64,000 nucleotides of DNA from positions 1 to 64,000 of the forward strand of contig NZ_JBCGDC010000021.1 of NCBI RefSeq assembly GCF_042237075.1, in the 5' to 3' direction. Below the pieces are notes generated by a model that was given only the letters and a program-made list of their open reading frames with translations, was not told the DNA's origin and did no database searches. This DNA is from Polymorphospora lycopeni (GTDB taxonomy: Bacteria > Actinomycetota > Actinomycetes > Mycobacteriales > Micromonosporaceae). The translations under genes and the position numbers were made by a program. Below are positions 51,284 through 60,127 of the stretch, in pieces; the first letter of the stretch is position 1, and the number at the start of each line of letters is the position of its first letter.

Positions 51284-52849
51284 GTGAATCAGCTCAAGCT
51301 CCCAGATATCGACTATGGAGCGATCGCACCGATCCTGGTCCTGTTCGCGGGTGCGTGCCTCAGCGTGCTGCTCGAGGCGTTCCTCCCGCGTAAGCACCGG
51401 CACCGGGTGCAGTTCGGGGTCGGGCTGCTCGCGCTCGTCGGCGCGCTGGTCATGGTGATCGTCGGCTTCGACACCCGTACCGTCACCGCGGGCGGGGCGC
51501 TGGCCATCGACGGGCCGACCCTGTTCCTGCAGGGCGCGATCATCATCCTCGCGCTGATGGCGCTGCTGTTGATGGCCGAGCGCTCGCTGGACCAAGGCGG
51601 CCCGTTCGTCGCCCAGGCGGCGATCCCCGCCGGCTCGGAGGCCGACCGCCGCCAGGCCGCCCGGGAGGGTGGGGCCACCGAGGTCTACCCGCTGGCGCTG
51701 TTCGCCATCGCCGGCATGATGGTCTTCGTCGCCGCGAACGACCTGCTGACGATGTTCATCGCGCTCGAGGTCTTCTCGCTGCCGCTCTACCTGCTGTGTG
51801 CGCTCGCCCGCCGGCGGCGGCTGCTCAGCCAGGAGGCCGCGCTCAAGTACTTCATGCTCGGCGCGTACGCCTCCGGGTTCTTCCTGTTCGGCATCGCGCT
51901 GATCTACGGCTTCACCGCCGGTGTGGCCACCGGTCCGGACGGCACGTCGGGCGGCGTCGACTTCGCCACCGTGCACGCCGCGGTGAGCAGTTCGACCGCG
52001 AGCCCGGTGCTGCTCTTCGCCGGTGTCGCGATGGTCGCCATCGGCCTGCTGTTCAAGGCCGCCGCCGCCCCGTTCCACGTGTGGACGCCGGACGTCTACC
52101 AGGGCGCCCCGACCTCGATCACCGCGTTCATGGCCGCCTGCACCAAGGTCGCGGCCTTCGGTGGTCTGCTGCGGGTGCTGTACGTGGCGCTCGAAGGGAT
52201 CTCCTGGGACTACACCCCGGTTCTGGGCGCGATCGCGATCCTGACCATGCTGGTCGGCGCGGTGCTCGCGGTGACCCAGACCGACCTCAAGCGGCTGCTC
52301 GCCTACTCGTCGGTGGCCAACGCCGGTTACCTGCTGGTCGGGGTGCTCGCGCTGTCGAAGGACGGGCTGTCGAGCACGATGTTCTACCTGGTCGCGTACG
52401 GCTTCACGGTCATCGCCGCGTTCGGCCTGCTGACCCTGGTCCGCGACGCCGACGGGGAGGCGACCCACCTGTCCCGCTGGGCGGGGCTCGGCCGGCGTTC
52501 GCCGCTGCTCGCCGGTGCGTTCACGTTCATCCTGCTGGCCTTCGCCGGTATCCCGCTCACCAGCGGCTTCACCAGCAAGTTCGCGGTGTTCGGGGCGGCC
52601 CTCGACGGCGGCCAGAGCTGGCTGGTGATCGCGGGGGTGCTGACCAGCATGATCCTCGCGTTCCCCTACCTGCGGGTCGTGGTGATGATGTGGCTGTCCG
52701 AGCCGGGCGAGTCGACGCCGACCGTGTCGATCCCCGGTGCGTTCACCGCCGCCGCGTTGATGATCGGCGTGGTCGCGACCCTGGTGCTCGGCATCGCGCC
52801 GGCACCGTTGCTCGACCTGACCAACAGCGCCGCCGAATTCGTGCAATGA
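51284..52849 (+). CDS. nuoN: NADH-quinone oxidoreductase subunit N
   Basis: The third antiporter-like proton pump, adjacent to NuoK. About 14 helices; LLTMFIALEVFSLPLYLLCALAR near 149-171 and FKAAAAPFHVWTPDVYQGAPTSITAFMAACTKVAAF near 257-292 carry the conserved Glu and Lys. 521 residues. GTG at 51284 uses the GAAAGG ribosome-binding site provided by the second copy of the 60-bp repeat, so this junction was probably rebuilt by the duplication. Last nuo gene. Confidence 0.96.
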   Translation: MNQLKLPDIDYGAIAPILVLFAGACLSVLLEAFLPRKHRHRVQFGVGLLALVGALVMVIVGFDTRTVTAGGALAIDGPTLFLQGAIIILALMALLLMAERSLDQGGPFVAQAAIPAGSEADRRQAAREGGATEVYPLALFAIAGMMVFVAANDLLTMFIALEVFSLPLYLLCALARRRRLLSQEAALKYFMLGAYASGFFLFGIALIYGFTAGVATGPDGTSGGVDFATVHAAVSSSTASPVLLFAGVAMVAIGLLFKAAAAPFHVWTPDVYQGAPTSITAFMAACTKVAAFGGLLRVLYVALEGISWDYTPVLGAIAILTMLVGAVLAVTQTDLKRLLAYSSVANAGYLLVGVLALSKDGLSSTMFYLVAYGFTVIAAFGLLTLVRDADGEATHLSRWAGLGRRSPLLAGAFTFILLAFAGIPLTSGFTSKFAVFGAALDGGQSWLVIAGVLTSMILAFPYLRVVVMMWLSEPGESTPTVSIPGAFTAAALMIGVVATLVLGIAPAPLLDLTNSAAEFVQ

Positions 52850-52925
52850 CGCCGTTCCGGCCCGATCGTCGCAGCCAGCAGCCCCGCACCAGGCCCAACT
52901 CGATGCATGTGGCATCGTTGGGGGC

Positions 52926-53972
52926 GTGGTGAGGACGGTTGGCGGACGATCGGGCACGGCCGGCGGCGGGGCGCTGACCTCGATCGGGGTCGACTTCGCC
53001 GACCCGGTGGTCGAGGCTTCGGTCCTCCGTACGTTGGCGACGGTCGAGTCCGAGTTGCGGGCCAGTGTCGAGAGCGCCGATCCGTTCGTCACGGAGGCTG
53101 CCAGTCACCTCGTCGAGGCCGGCGGCAAGCGCTTCCGCCCGCTGCTGGTGTCGCTCGGGGCGCATTTCGGTGACCCCGACGCCCCGCTGGTGGTGCCGGC
53201 GGCGCTGGTGATGGAGCTGACCCACCTGGCGACGCTCTACCACGACGACGTGATGGACGAGGCGTCCGTGCGCCGGGGCGCGCCCAGCGCGAACTCCCGG
53301 TGGACCAACTCGGTCGCCATCCTGGTCGGTGACTACCTCTTCGCCCGGGCGTCGGCCATCGCGGCCGGGCTGGGCACCGAGGCCGTCCAGCTCCAGGCGC
53401 ACACCTTCGCCCGGCTGGTGCACGGGCAGATCGCCGAGACCACCGGTCCGCGGGACGGCGTCGACCCGGTGGCCCACCACCTGCACGTGATCGCGGAGAA
53501 GACCGGCTCGTTGATCGCGACGTCCGCGCGGTTCGGCGGGATGTTCGGCACCGCGCAGCCGGCATACGTCGAGGCTCTGGCCGGCTACGGCGAGACGATC
53601 GGGGTCGCGTTCCAGCTCTCCGACGACCTGCTCGACATCGCGTCGGAGTCCGCCCAGTCGGGTAAGACCCCCGGCACCGACCTGCGGGAGGGCGTGCCGA
53701 CGCTGCCGGTGCTCTACGCGTTGGGCTCCGACGACCGTGACGCCGCCTCGGTGCGGCTGCGCGAGATTCTCAGCGCCGGTGCGGTGACCGACGACGACCT
53801 GCACGCCGAGGCGCTGGGGCTGCTGCGCGAGTCGCCGGCGCTCAAGCGGGCGCGGGAGACGGTGCGGACGTACGCCGAGGAGGCGCGGACCCGGCTGATG
53901 GCGTTGCCCGACGGTTCGCCGCGCCGGGCACTCGAATCGCTCTGCGATTTCATCGCTGATCGCACCAGCTAG
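52926..53972 (+). CDS. Long-chain polyprenyl diphosphate synthase
   Basis: A trans-prenyl transferase that extends allylic diphosphates with isopentenyl diphosphate, probably making the menaquinone side chain. First Asp-rich motif DDVMD at 107-111, second DDLLD at 233-237, GGKRFRPLLV near 66-75. Residues before the first motif (ELTHLATLYH) are small, as in long-chain enzymes. GTG at 52926 or 52929; neither has a good ribosome-binding site. It lies 76 bp after nuoN, and menaquinone genes surround the cluster, which supports the side-chain role. Confidence 0.93.
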   Translation: MVRTVGGRSGTAGGGALTSIGVDFADPVVEASVLRTLATVESELRASVESADPFVTEAASHLVEAGGKRFRPLLVSLGAHFGDPDAPLVVPAALVMELTHLATLYHDDVMDEASVRRGAPSANSRWTNSVAILVGDYLFARASAIAAGLGTEAVQLQAHTFARLVHGQIAETTGPRDGVDPVAHHLHVIAEKTGSLIATSARFGGMFGTAQPAYVEALAGYGETIGVAFQLSDDLLDIASESAQSGKTPGTDLREGVPTLPVLYALGSDDRDAASVRLREILSAGAVTDDDLHAEALGLLRESPALKRARETVRTYAEEARTRLMALPDGSPRRALESLCDFIADRTS

Positions 53973-54528
53973 GTTTTCGTGATCTCGTCCGGCGATCAGC
54001 CGGTCGGCGCGGAACTGTCGGATGCCCAGGAAAATCGTCTCTTCATTCGTGTGACGATTGAACGGGCAAATGGGGCCAATGGCATGAGCGATGGCCTGGC
54101 CGATTCGCTGGCCGTACGGCCCATGTGCTCGGCCGGGGATCTCTGTATGGCCGGCCGCGCCATTGTCCGGGGGTGTGCCGAAGCGGTGCCGCGTCGGCGT
54201 CGACACGCTTCCTGTAGGTCGGAAACTCGCAGCTCACAGTGGCTTTATGTGGTCCGTGTGAGAGTCGCGGAACGGGTCGTCGCGGGCCGATTTTCGGCGC
54301 CGTGACTCGGCCGCTTGCCCGATCTTGCGGTACGTGGGTGCGGCCTCGTGCGGCGCGTTGGATGAATCCTGAGGCGGGGAAGCGGGCTCGGCATGTCGGC
54401 CGTACGAACCGTACGTATCGGATGCACTACCTAAAGTCTCTTTACATCCGGGTTGCTCGATCCGAATGGGCATTCCGCAGGACTGGTCTTTTTCATATGG
54501 TGTAACTCCTTGGCTAGCGGAGGTGGTT
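53973..54528. other. Intergenic region before the IclR regulator gene
   Basis: A 556-bp stretch with less G/C-biased sequence and only short, non-conserved reading frames. I see no convincing gene or terminator stem. TAAAGT followed by CTCTTTACA around 54430-54446 and a TATGGTGTAACTCC stretch near 54496 are AT-richer and may hold the iclR promoter. Confidence 0.45.
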
Positions 54529-55311
54529 GTGCGCGACCCCCTGGCAGAACCGTCAGATCTGATTCGTAGCGTCTCGCGTGCGCTGCGTGTGCTGGAGGCG
54601 GTCGGGCGTGCCCCCAAGGGCCTGACCGTCAAACAGATCGCGAGGCGCTGCGAGCTGACCGTGGCCACCACCTACCACCTGGTGCGCACGCTCGCCTACG
54701 AGGGCTATGTGATCAGGCGTGAGGACGGCACCTACATCGTCGGCCTCGAAGTCGCCGACCGTTACCGCGAGCTGGTGACCGCCTTCCGCGGACCGGCGAC
54801 CGTCGGCGAGGTGCTGCGGCGCACCGCCCTCGACAGTGGCTACAGCCACTACCTCGGTCGGTTCGTCGGCGGTCAGGTGGCGATCACCGCCGGTGCCGAG
54901 GGTGCCCGGTCGCCGTACCTCGAAGACCTGGTGCCCGGGTTCGACGAGGGGGCGCACGCGACCGCGCTCGGCAAGGCCCTGCTCGCCACCCTCAGCGTCG
55001 ACCAGCGGTTCCGCTACCTCCGTGAGTACGGCATGCGACCGTTCACGCCCAACACCCTGGTCGCGGTCGACGCGATCGAGGCCGACCTCGCGGCCGGTGA
55101 CCGTCGGGGCATGCAGTTGGAGATGGGGCAGTTCCGCCAGGGCGTCGCCTGCGCGGCGGTGCTGGTCACCCCCGACAAGGACATGGAACGCCGCGTGGTG
55201 CTCGCCTGCGCGCTGCCGGCCGCGGAGATGATGACCTCCGCGCGGGTGGTCCGGACCCGCCTGCTGGCCGCCGCCCGGTCGATCGCCGACGCCATCAACA
55301 GCGACACCTGA
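54529..55311 (+). CDS. IclR-family transcriptional regulator
   Basis: A 260-residue regulator. The N-terminal winged helix (VSRALRVLEAVGRAPKGLTVKQIARRCELTVATTYHLVRTLAYEGYV, about 15-61) is followed by a GAF-like effector domain (about 80-255, GFDEGAHATALGKALLA). The effector is unknown. GTG at 54529 has GGAGG 5 nt upstream and is preferred over GTG 54523 and the ATG at 54466. No obvious target gene is next to it: the polyprenyl synthase lies upstream and phoX is convergent. Confidence 0.9.
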   Translation: MRDPLAEPSDLIRSVSRALRVLEAVGRAPKGLTVKQIARRCELTVATTYHLVRTLAYEGYVIRREDGTYIVGLEVADRYRELVTAFRGPATVGEVLRRTALDSGYSHYLGRFVGGQVAITAGAEGARSPYLEDLVPGFDEGAHATALGKALLATLSVDQRFRYLREYGMRPFTPNTLVAVDAIEADLAAGDRRGMQLEMGQFRQGVACAAVLVTPDKDMERRVVLACALPAAEMMTSARVVRTRLLAAARSIADAINSDT

Positions 55312-55316
55312 CGCAG

Positions 55317-55355
55317 CACGGCGCCCCGCACACCGGCGGTGTACGGGGCGCCGTG
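55317..55355. terminator. Bidirectional terminator between iclR and phoX
   Basis: A 12-bp perfect stem (CACGGCGCCCCG / CGGGGCGCCGTG) enclosing a further CACC/GGTG stem, placed 5 bp after the iclR stop and 10 bp before the convergent phoX stop. Confidence 0.8.
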
Positions 55356-55365
55356 GAATGCGTGG

Positions 55366-57483
55366 TCAGCTACCGATCGGGCCCCCGTCGAGCCGCCAGG
55401 TGACCACCACGCCCGGCTTGGCGAAGTCGCCGTCCGGCCAGTTCGACGCCGGCTCCTCCAGCGAGGCGCCGGAGATCTCACCCGGGTGCTGGACGGCCAC
55501 GAACACCGACTGGTTGTCGGTGGTGATGAACGGGCCGCAGGTCTCCGCGCCGAGCGGCACGGTCAGGAACTGCTTGAGGTGACCCCGCTCCGGGCCCTCG
55601 ATCGCCGTGGCGAAGAGGCCGTCGTTGCTGCCCAGCGCGTTGCCGTCGGTCGAGATCCAGAGGTTGCCGGCGCCGTCGAACGCCACGTTGTCCGGGCAGG
55701 AGATCGGCGACACCTTCGACTTGTCGTACCCGGCGAAGTAGGTCGACGGGTCGGCCGGGTCGCCGCAGACGATCGGGATCGACCAGGTGAAGGTCTCCGA
55801 CGTGTTGTCGCCGCGGTCCTCCACCATCTCCACGATGTGGCCGTGCCGGTTGGCGTTGCGCGGGTTCGCCTCGTCGGCCTTCGGGTTGCTGCCCACACCC
55901 CGGTTGGTGTTGTTGGTCAGCGCCACGTAGATCTTGCCGGTCAGCAGGCTCGGCTCCACGTCCTCCGGCCGGTCCATCTTGGTCGCGCCGACCGCGTCAC
56001 CGGCGAGCCGGGTGAAGGTCAGCACCTCGGCCGCGGTCATCCCCGGCACGTACGACGTGTTGCCCCGGACCAGCTTGATCCACGTACCGGTGCCGTTGAA
56101 GGCCCCGTCCGACGGCAGCGTGCCCGAGCCGTCGATCTCGTCGGCGCTGGTGGAGTCCAGCTTCGCCACGTAGAGCGTGCCCGACTCCAGCAGGGTCAGG
56201 TTGTGCTTACGCGCCACCGTCGAGTTGTCGTCGATGAACTTCTTGTCCGACACGAACTTGTAGAGGTAGTCGAACCGCTCGTCGTCACCCATGTACGCGA
56301 CCACGTGGCCGTTCTTGGCCACGATGACGTTCGCGCCCTCGTGCTTGAACCGGCCCAGCGCCGTGTGCTTGCGCTGACCACCCTTGAGGTCGTACGGGTC
56401 GACCTCGACGATCCAGCCGAAGCGGTTGGCCTCGTTCGGGTGCCGGGTCAGGTCGAAGCGCTCGTCGACCCGGTCCCACTTGCGGCTGTCGCTCGGGTAG
56501 CGGGCGGTGGTGCTGATGCCGTACCGGGCCAGCTTCGGCTTGACCTCGTCGGCCACCCCGTCGCCACCGACGAAGTACTGGTTGAAGTTCTCCTCGCCGG
56601 AGAGCACGGTGCCCCACGGGGTGACGCCACCGGCACAGTTGTTCAGCGTGCCGATCGCGGTCCGGCCCTTCGGGTCCGCCGCCGTCTTGAGCAGGTCGGA
56701 GCCGGCCGCCGGGCCGGTGAAGGCGAAGGGCGTCTCCAGCGCCGTCAGTCGCCGGTTGTACGGCCGCTTGCCCTTGGTCGCCACCTCCCACTCGCCGGTC
56801 TGCTCGACCCGCGCCAGCTCGATCACGGTCATGCCGTGCGCCGCGATCGCGACCCTGATCTGCTCCAGCGTCATCGCGTCGAAGGTGGTGAACCCGGGGA
56901 ACATCAGGTTCTCGTTGGTGTACTCGTGGTTGACCACCAGCAGGGCGTGCTTGTTGTGCTGGTGCAGCGGCAGGATCGCGACGAAGTCGTTGTTGTAGCC
57001 GAACTGCACCGACTGCTTGGCCGCCGTCTGGTCGTTGACGTCGAACGCGGGCGCGCCGGGCACCACCGGGTCGCCCCAGCGGATGACGACCGAGTGGTCG
57101 TAGCCGTTGGGCACGACGAACGTGTCCAGCCGGTTCGGCGGGATCGGCTTGAAGGTGAGCGCACCGTTGCCGGACTTCGGCCGGCTCGGGGTCAGCGCCG
57201 CCAGGTCCGGCCCGGGCGGCGTGGCGGCGGCCGGGGACGCGCCCAGCAGCGCGCCACCGGCCGCACCACCGACGCCCAGCACGAGGGCGCCGACGGCGCT
57301 GGCCCGTACGACGCCCCGGCGCGACATGCCGGAGTTCACCACATCCGTGAAGTAGGGGTTGTCCGATTCGTTGGGCACCGGGTGGTCACAGGCGTTTCCG
57401 CAGCGGTAGAGACAGGTCATGGCGCTGCGGCTGCCGTGGACAGCCTGGCCGAGCAGCGGCAGGAGCCGGCGTCGGTCACTCAT
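55366..57483 (-). CDS. phoX: Tat-exported PhoX-family alkaline phosphatase
   Basis: A calcium/iron-dependent phosphatase that releases phosphate from organic esters outside the cell. N-terminal block MTCLYRCGNACDHPVPNESD (22-41) is typical of actinobacterial PhoX; twin-arginine signal SRRGVVR at 54-60 with a hydrophobic stretch to an ASPAAA site near 82-87. DUF839 beta-propeller fills the rest; ligand-rich segments include LLVVNHEYTNEN, NNCAGGVTPWGTVLSGEENFNQYF and SCPDNVAFDG. ATG at 57483 has AGGAGG 9 nt upstream; an in-frame start at 57654 would add Arg-rich noise. A PHO-box-like repeat lies 113 bp upstream, which fits phosphate control. Confidence 0.93.
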   Translation of the reverse strand: MSDRRRLLPLLGQAVHGSRSAMTCLYRCGNACDHPVPNESDNPYFTDVVNSGMSRRGVVRASAVGALVLGVGGAAGGALLGASPAAATPPGPDLAALTPSRPKSGNGALTFKPIPPNRLDTFVVPNGYDHSVVIRWGDPVVPGAPAFDVNDQTAAKQSVQFGYNNDFVAILPLHQHNKHALLVVNHEYTNENLMFPGFTTFDAMTLEQIRVAIAAHGMTVIELARVEQTGEWEVATKGKRPYNRRLTALETPFAFTGPAAGSDLLKTAADPKGRTAIGTLNNCAGGVTPWGTVLSGEENFNQYFVGGDGVADEVKPKLARYGISTTARYPSDSRKWDRVDERFDLTRHPNEANRFGWIVEVDPYDLKGGQRKHTALGRFKHEGANVIVAKNGHVVAYMGDDERFDYLYKFVSDKKFIDDNSTVARKHNLTLLESGTLYVAKLDSTSADEIDGSGTLPSDGAFNGTGTWIKLVRGNTSYVPGMTAAEVLTFTRLAGDAVGATKMDRPEDVEPSLLTGKIYVALTNNTNRGVGSNPKADEANPRNANRHGHIVEMVEDRGDNTSETFTWSIPIVCGDPADPSTYFAGYDKSKVSPISCPDNVAFDGAGNLWISTDGNALGSNDGLFATAIEGPERGHLKQFLTVPLGAETCGPFITTDNQSVFVAVQHPGEISGASLEEPASNWPDGDFAKPGVVVTWRLDGGPIGS

Positions 57484-57595
57484 GGAAATGGGCCTCCTAG
57501 CTGGTCGGGACACATCCCGTCGGGGGTGGGGCCTGGTCGGGACGGGGATGCGTGCGTGCCGGACGCTAGGAGCACGCCGTGAGCGGGGACCGGCC

Positions 57596-57617
57596 GCTCG
57601 GTGAACCACGGATGAAC
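57596..57617 (-). promoter_or_regulatory. PHO box (PhoP-binding direct repeats) before phoX
   Basis: Two adjacent 11-nt units on the minus strand, GTTCATCCGTG (57617-57607) and GTTCACCGAGC (57606-57596), agree with the Streptomyces PHO-box unit G(G/T)TCAYYYR(G/C)G at 10 and 9 of 11 positions. A third, weaker unit (GTTCATCGTGC, 57661-57651) lies in phase, 44 bp further upstream. Confidence 0.7.
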
Positions 57618-57675
57618 ACCTGCGTCGACGCGCCGACCCGACCGTCGGGCGCACGATGAACCGCTGGTAGCGGGC

Positions 57676-58242
57676 TTGCGTGCACTATTACGGAGGACCT
57701 TTCCGCGAGCGAGCCGAGGGGGAGCGATCACCGACCGGGACGCCCAACTGCTGCGCGCGCTGCACGATGAACACGCCGACGCGCTGCTCGCGCACGCCCT
57801 GCGACTCACCGGCGGTGACCGGCAGCGGGCCGAGGACCTCGTCCAGGAGACGCTGCTGCGCGCCTGGCGGCATCCGGAGGCGCTCGACCCCAGCCGCGGC
57901 CCGGTCCGCGGCTGGCTGTTCACCACCGCCCGCAACCTCGCCATCGACGCGTGGCGGCGACGAACCGCCCGCGGCGGTGAGGTGGTGACCGACGACGTGC
58001 CGGAGCCGCCACCGACCGTCGACGAAGCCGACCGGGCCGTCGAGGCATGGACGGTCGCCGAGGCCCTCGCCCGCCTCTCACCGGCCCACCGGGAAGTGCT
58101 CGTTGAGTGCTTCTACGAGGGGCGCTCGGTGAACGAGGCGGCCGCCCGGCTGGGCATCCCCCCGGGCACGGTCAAGTCCCGCACCCACTACGCACTGCGT
58201 TCGTTGCGGCTGGTACTCGAAGAGATGGGAGTGACCCGGTGA
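57676..58242 (+). CDS. ECF-type RNA polymerase sigma factor
   Basis: An extracytoplasmic-function sigma-70 factor with region 2 (HADALLAHALRLTGGDRQRAEDLVQETLLRAWRHPEAL) and region 4 (LSPAHREVLVECFYEGRSVNEAAARLGIPPGTVKSRTHYALRSLRL). Homologues usually begin MTDRDAQLL or similar; here that position is ATC ACC GAC CGG (ATC at 57727) behind a fine GGGGGAG ribosome-binding site, and the only standard in-frame start is the TTG at 57676, which has none. The coordinate given uses TTG; the true start may be ATC. Upstream of, and probably coupled to, the anti-sigma gene; divergent from phoX and sharing its PHO-box region. Confidence 0.87.
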   Translation: MRALLRRTFPRASRGGAITDRDAQLLRALHDEHADALLAHALRLTGGDRQRAEDLVQETLLRAWRHPEALDPSRGPVRGWLFTTARNLAIDAWRRRTARGGEVVTDDVPEPPPTVDEADRAVEAWTVAEALARLSPAHREVLVECFYEGRSVNEAAARLGIPPGTVKSRTHYALRSLRLVLEEMGVTR

Positions 58243-58288
58243 GCGGCCACGGCGGGCGGCACCCGGTACGGGCCCACGGGGTGGTGAC

Positions 58289-58978
58289 ATGAGCTGCGAG
58301 TTCGCGCACGACGACGGCGCGTACGTGCTGGGGGCGATGTCACCCGCCGAACGGGAGCGCTACGAACACCACCTCGCCGGCTGCCCGGCCTGCCGGGAGG
58401 CGGTCGGCGAGATCGCCGTACTGCCGGGGCTGCTCGGCCGCCTCGACCAGGCCGGCCTGGACCGGGTCGCCGGCCCGCCGTCCACCGGACCGCAGGTCAC
58501 GGACCTGCTCGCCGGAGCCGCCACGATGCGCCGCCGGGACCGGTTGCGCAGGCGCTGGCGGTACGCCGGCGTCGCCCTCGTCGCCGGCTGCCTCGCCCTC
58601 TTCGTCGGCCTCGGCGTCGGCTCGCTGCGCACAGTCGGGCCGGACGGCACCGACTTCGAGATCCGTACGGTGACCATGGCGCCGGTCGCGGGATCGGTGC
58701 CGGTGACCGCCGAGATCGGCCTGAACGGCGCGACCTGGGGCACCGAGGTGATCATGCGGTGCTCGTACGCCGAGACCGAGGACTACGCGAAGGCGTACAC
58801 GTTCCGGCTCGTCGCGTACGGGCCGGACGGTGCGTCGGAGCAGGTCGGCTCGTGGAAGGCGGCGCCAGGCGACGACGTCACGTTCACCGGGGCCACCCGG
58901 TTCTCCGCAGAGGAACTGGTCCGGATCGAGCTGACGAGGTACGACGGCACGCCGCTGCTGGCGTACGACGTACCGTAG
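58289..58978 (+). CDS. Zinc-binding membrane anti-sigma factor
   Basis: Holds the ECF sigma factor encoded just upstream inactive at the membrane. N-terminal anti-sigma zinc domain with His28-x3-Cys32-x2-Cys35 (HLAGCPAC), an Arg-rich stretch, one membrane helix at about 92-112, and an outer domain of about 115 residues (RskA-like). ATG at 58289 is 46 bp after the sigma stop, with GGTGGTGAC directly upstream. The signal sensed is unknown. Confidence 0.9.
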   Translation: MSCEFAHDDGAYVLGAMSPAERERYEHHLAGCPACREAVGEIAVLPGLLGRLDQAGLDRVAGPPSTGPQVTDLLAGAATMRRRDRLRRRWRYAGVALVAGCLALFVGLGVGSLRTVGPDGTDFEIRTVTMAPVAGSVPVTAEIGLNGATWGTEVIMRCSYAETEDYAKAYTFRLVAYGPDGASEQVGSWKAAPGDDVTFTGATRFSAEELVRIELTRYDGTPLLAYDVP

Positions 58979-59036
58979 CTCCGGCCCGCCCGGCGCGGCC
59001 GGTGCCGGCGTGGCCGGTCAGTGTGGCGCGGTCGGG

Positions 59037-59975
59037 TCAGTGTGGCGCGGTCGTGGCGACCGGCTCGTCGGTCGCGGCGGCCCGCGCCCGCTCCTGCCGG
59101 CGACGGCGGGCGTTGCGCAGACCGTCGAAGGTGAAGAGCACCAGGGCACACCACACCAGGGCGAACCCGCCGATCCGGGCCGGCGGCATCGGCTCGTGGA
59201 AGACCAGGACGCCGATCGCGAACTGGAGGATCGGCGCGATGTACTGGAGGATCCCCAGCGCGGTCAGCGGCAGCCGGTTGGCGGCCCCGGCGAAGAGCAG
59301 CAACGGGATCGCGGTGGCCGCACCGGCGAGCACCAGCAACGTCGTGTGGGTCACCGAGACATGGCCGAACGCCGCCGTACCCTGCCAGCTCAGCCAGGCC
59401 AGGTAGGTCACGGCGGGCAGGGCGAGCACCGCCGACTCGACGAACATCCCCTCCGCGGCCGGCAGCGCCAGCCGTTTCTTCGTCAGGCTGTACGCGGCGA
59501 ACGACAGGGCCAGGATCAGTGCGACGTACGGCAGTCGGCCGTAGTCGTACGTCAGCACCGCCACGGCGACCGTGCCGAGCCCGAGCGCCACCCACTGCGC
59601 CACCCGCAGCCGTTCACCGAGCACGGTCACGCCGAGCAGCACGACGACCAGCGGGGTGATGAAATAGCCGAGCGACGTCTCCACGACCCGCGCGCTGTTG
59701 ACCCCGTAGATGTACGTGCCCCAGTTGACCGCGATCAACGCGGCGGCGAGCAGGACACCGGCGACCGCGGCCGGCCGTCGCAGCAGGGGCAGCACGAATG
59801 ACCAGTTGCGGAGTACGGCCAGCACCAGCGCGACGAACAGGACCGACCAGACGACCCGGTGGGCCAGGATCTCCACCGGACCGGCCGGCCGCAACAGCTT
59901 GATGTAGAGCGGGAAGAAGCCCCAGAGCAGGTACGCCCCGAGGCCGTACAGGTAGCCACGGCGCATCTCGGTCAT
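59037..59975 (-). CDS. rarD: RarD-type EamA family permease
   Basis: A ten-helix drug/metabolite transporter of the RarD group, found widely but with uncertain substrate. Typical features are the start RGYLYGLGAYLLWGFFPLYIKLL (6-28), NWGTYIYGVNSARVVETSLGYFITPL near 84-109 and LGILQYIAPILQFAIGVLVFHEP near 240-262. The ATG and next two codons (ATGACCGAG) match the start of the dispersed junction repeat, two full copies of which lie 56-100 bp upstream. The last 17 bp of the gene are duplicated 19 bp downstream (59018-59034). Confidence 0.92.
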   Translation of the reverse strand: MTEMRRGYLYGLGAYLLWGFFPLYIKLLRPAGPVEILAHRVVWSVLFVALVLAVLRNWSFVLPLLRRPAAVAGVLLAAALIAVNWGTYIYGVNSARVVETSLGYFITPLVVVLLGVTVLGERLRVAQWVALGLGTVAVAVLTYDYGRLPYVALILALSFAAYSLTKKRLALPAAEGMFVESAVLALPAVTYLAWLSWQGTAAFGHVSVTHTTLLVLAGAATAIPLLLFAGAANRLPLTALGILQYIAPILQFAIGVLVFHEPMPPARIGGFALVWCALVLFTFDGLRNARRRRQERARAAATDEPVATTAPH

Positions 59976-60030
59976 GCGTCCACTCCGCTGCGCTTCGTGG
60001 CCGCATGACTTGGGCTGAGCTTGTCGATGC

Positions 60031-60075
60031 CCTCGCTCCGCTCGGTCATGCGCCCACCTCGCTCCGCTCGGTCAT
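60031..60075 (-). repeat. Two identical copies of the dispersed junction repeat
   Basis: On the minus strand, ATGACCGAGCGGAGCGAGG occurs at 60075-60057 and again at 60049-60031, 26 bp apart. The same 19-mer forms the start of paaB (27156-27174). They lie between the GNAT and rarD genes, in the same orientation as both. Confidence 0.85.
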
Positions 60076-60127
60076 GCCCCTCACCGTAAGGGGTCGAACG
60101 GATTCTGAACCTTGCAGGTGACTGCCG

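Noticed and set aside
53979..54505. Small plus-strand genes in the gap before iclR
   Set aside because: The frames have no ribosome-binding site, no G/C third-position bias and no recognisable sequence.
57484..57654. Longer phoX start at 57654
   Set aside because: It would add 57 Arg/Pro-rich residues and cover the PHO box; ATG 57483 has AGGAGG and matches the family N-terminus.
59018..59053. 19-bp period direct repeat at the 3' end of rarD as a regulatory element
   Set aside because: It is a short duplication of the gene's last bases, has no stem and is most simply a slippage event.
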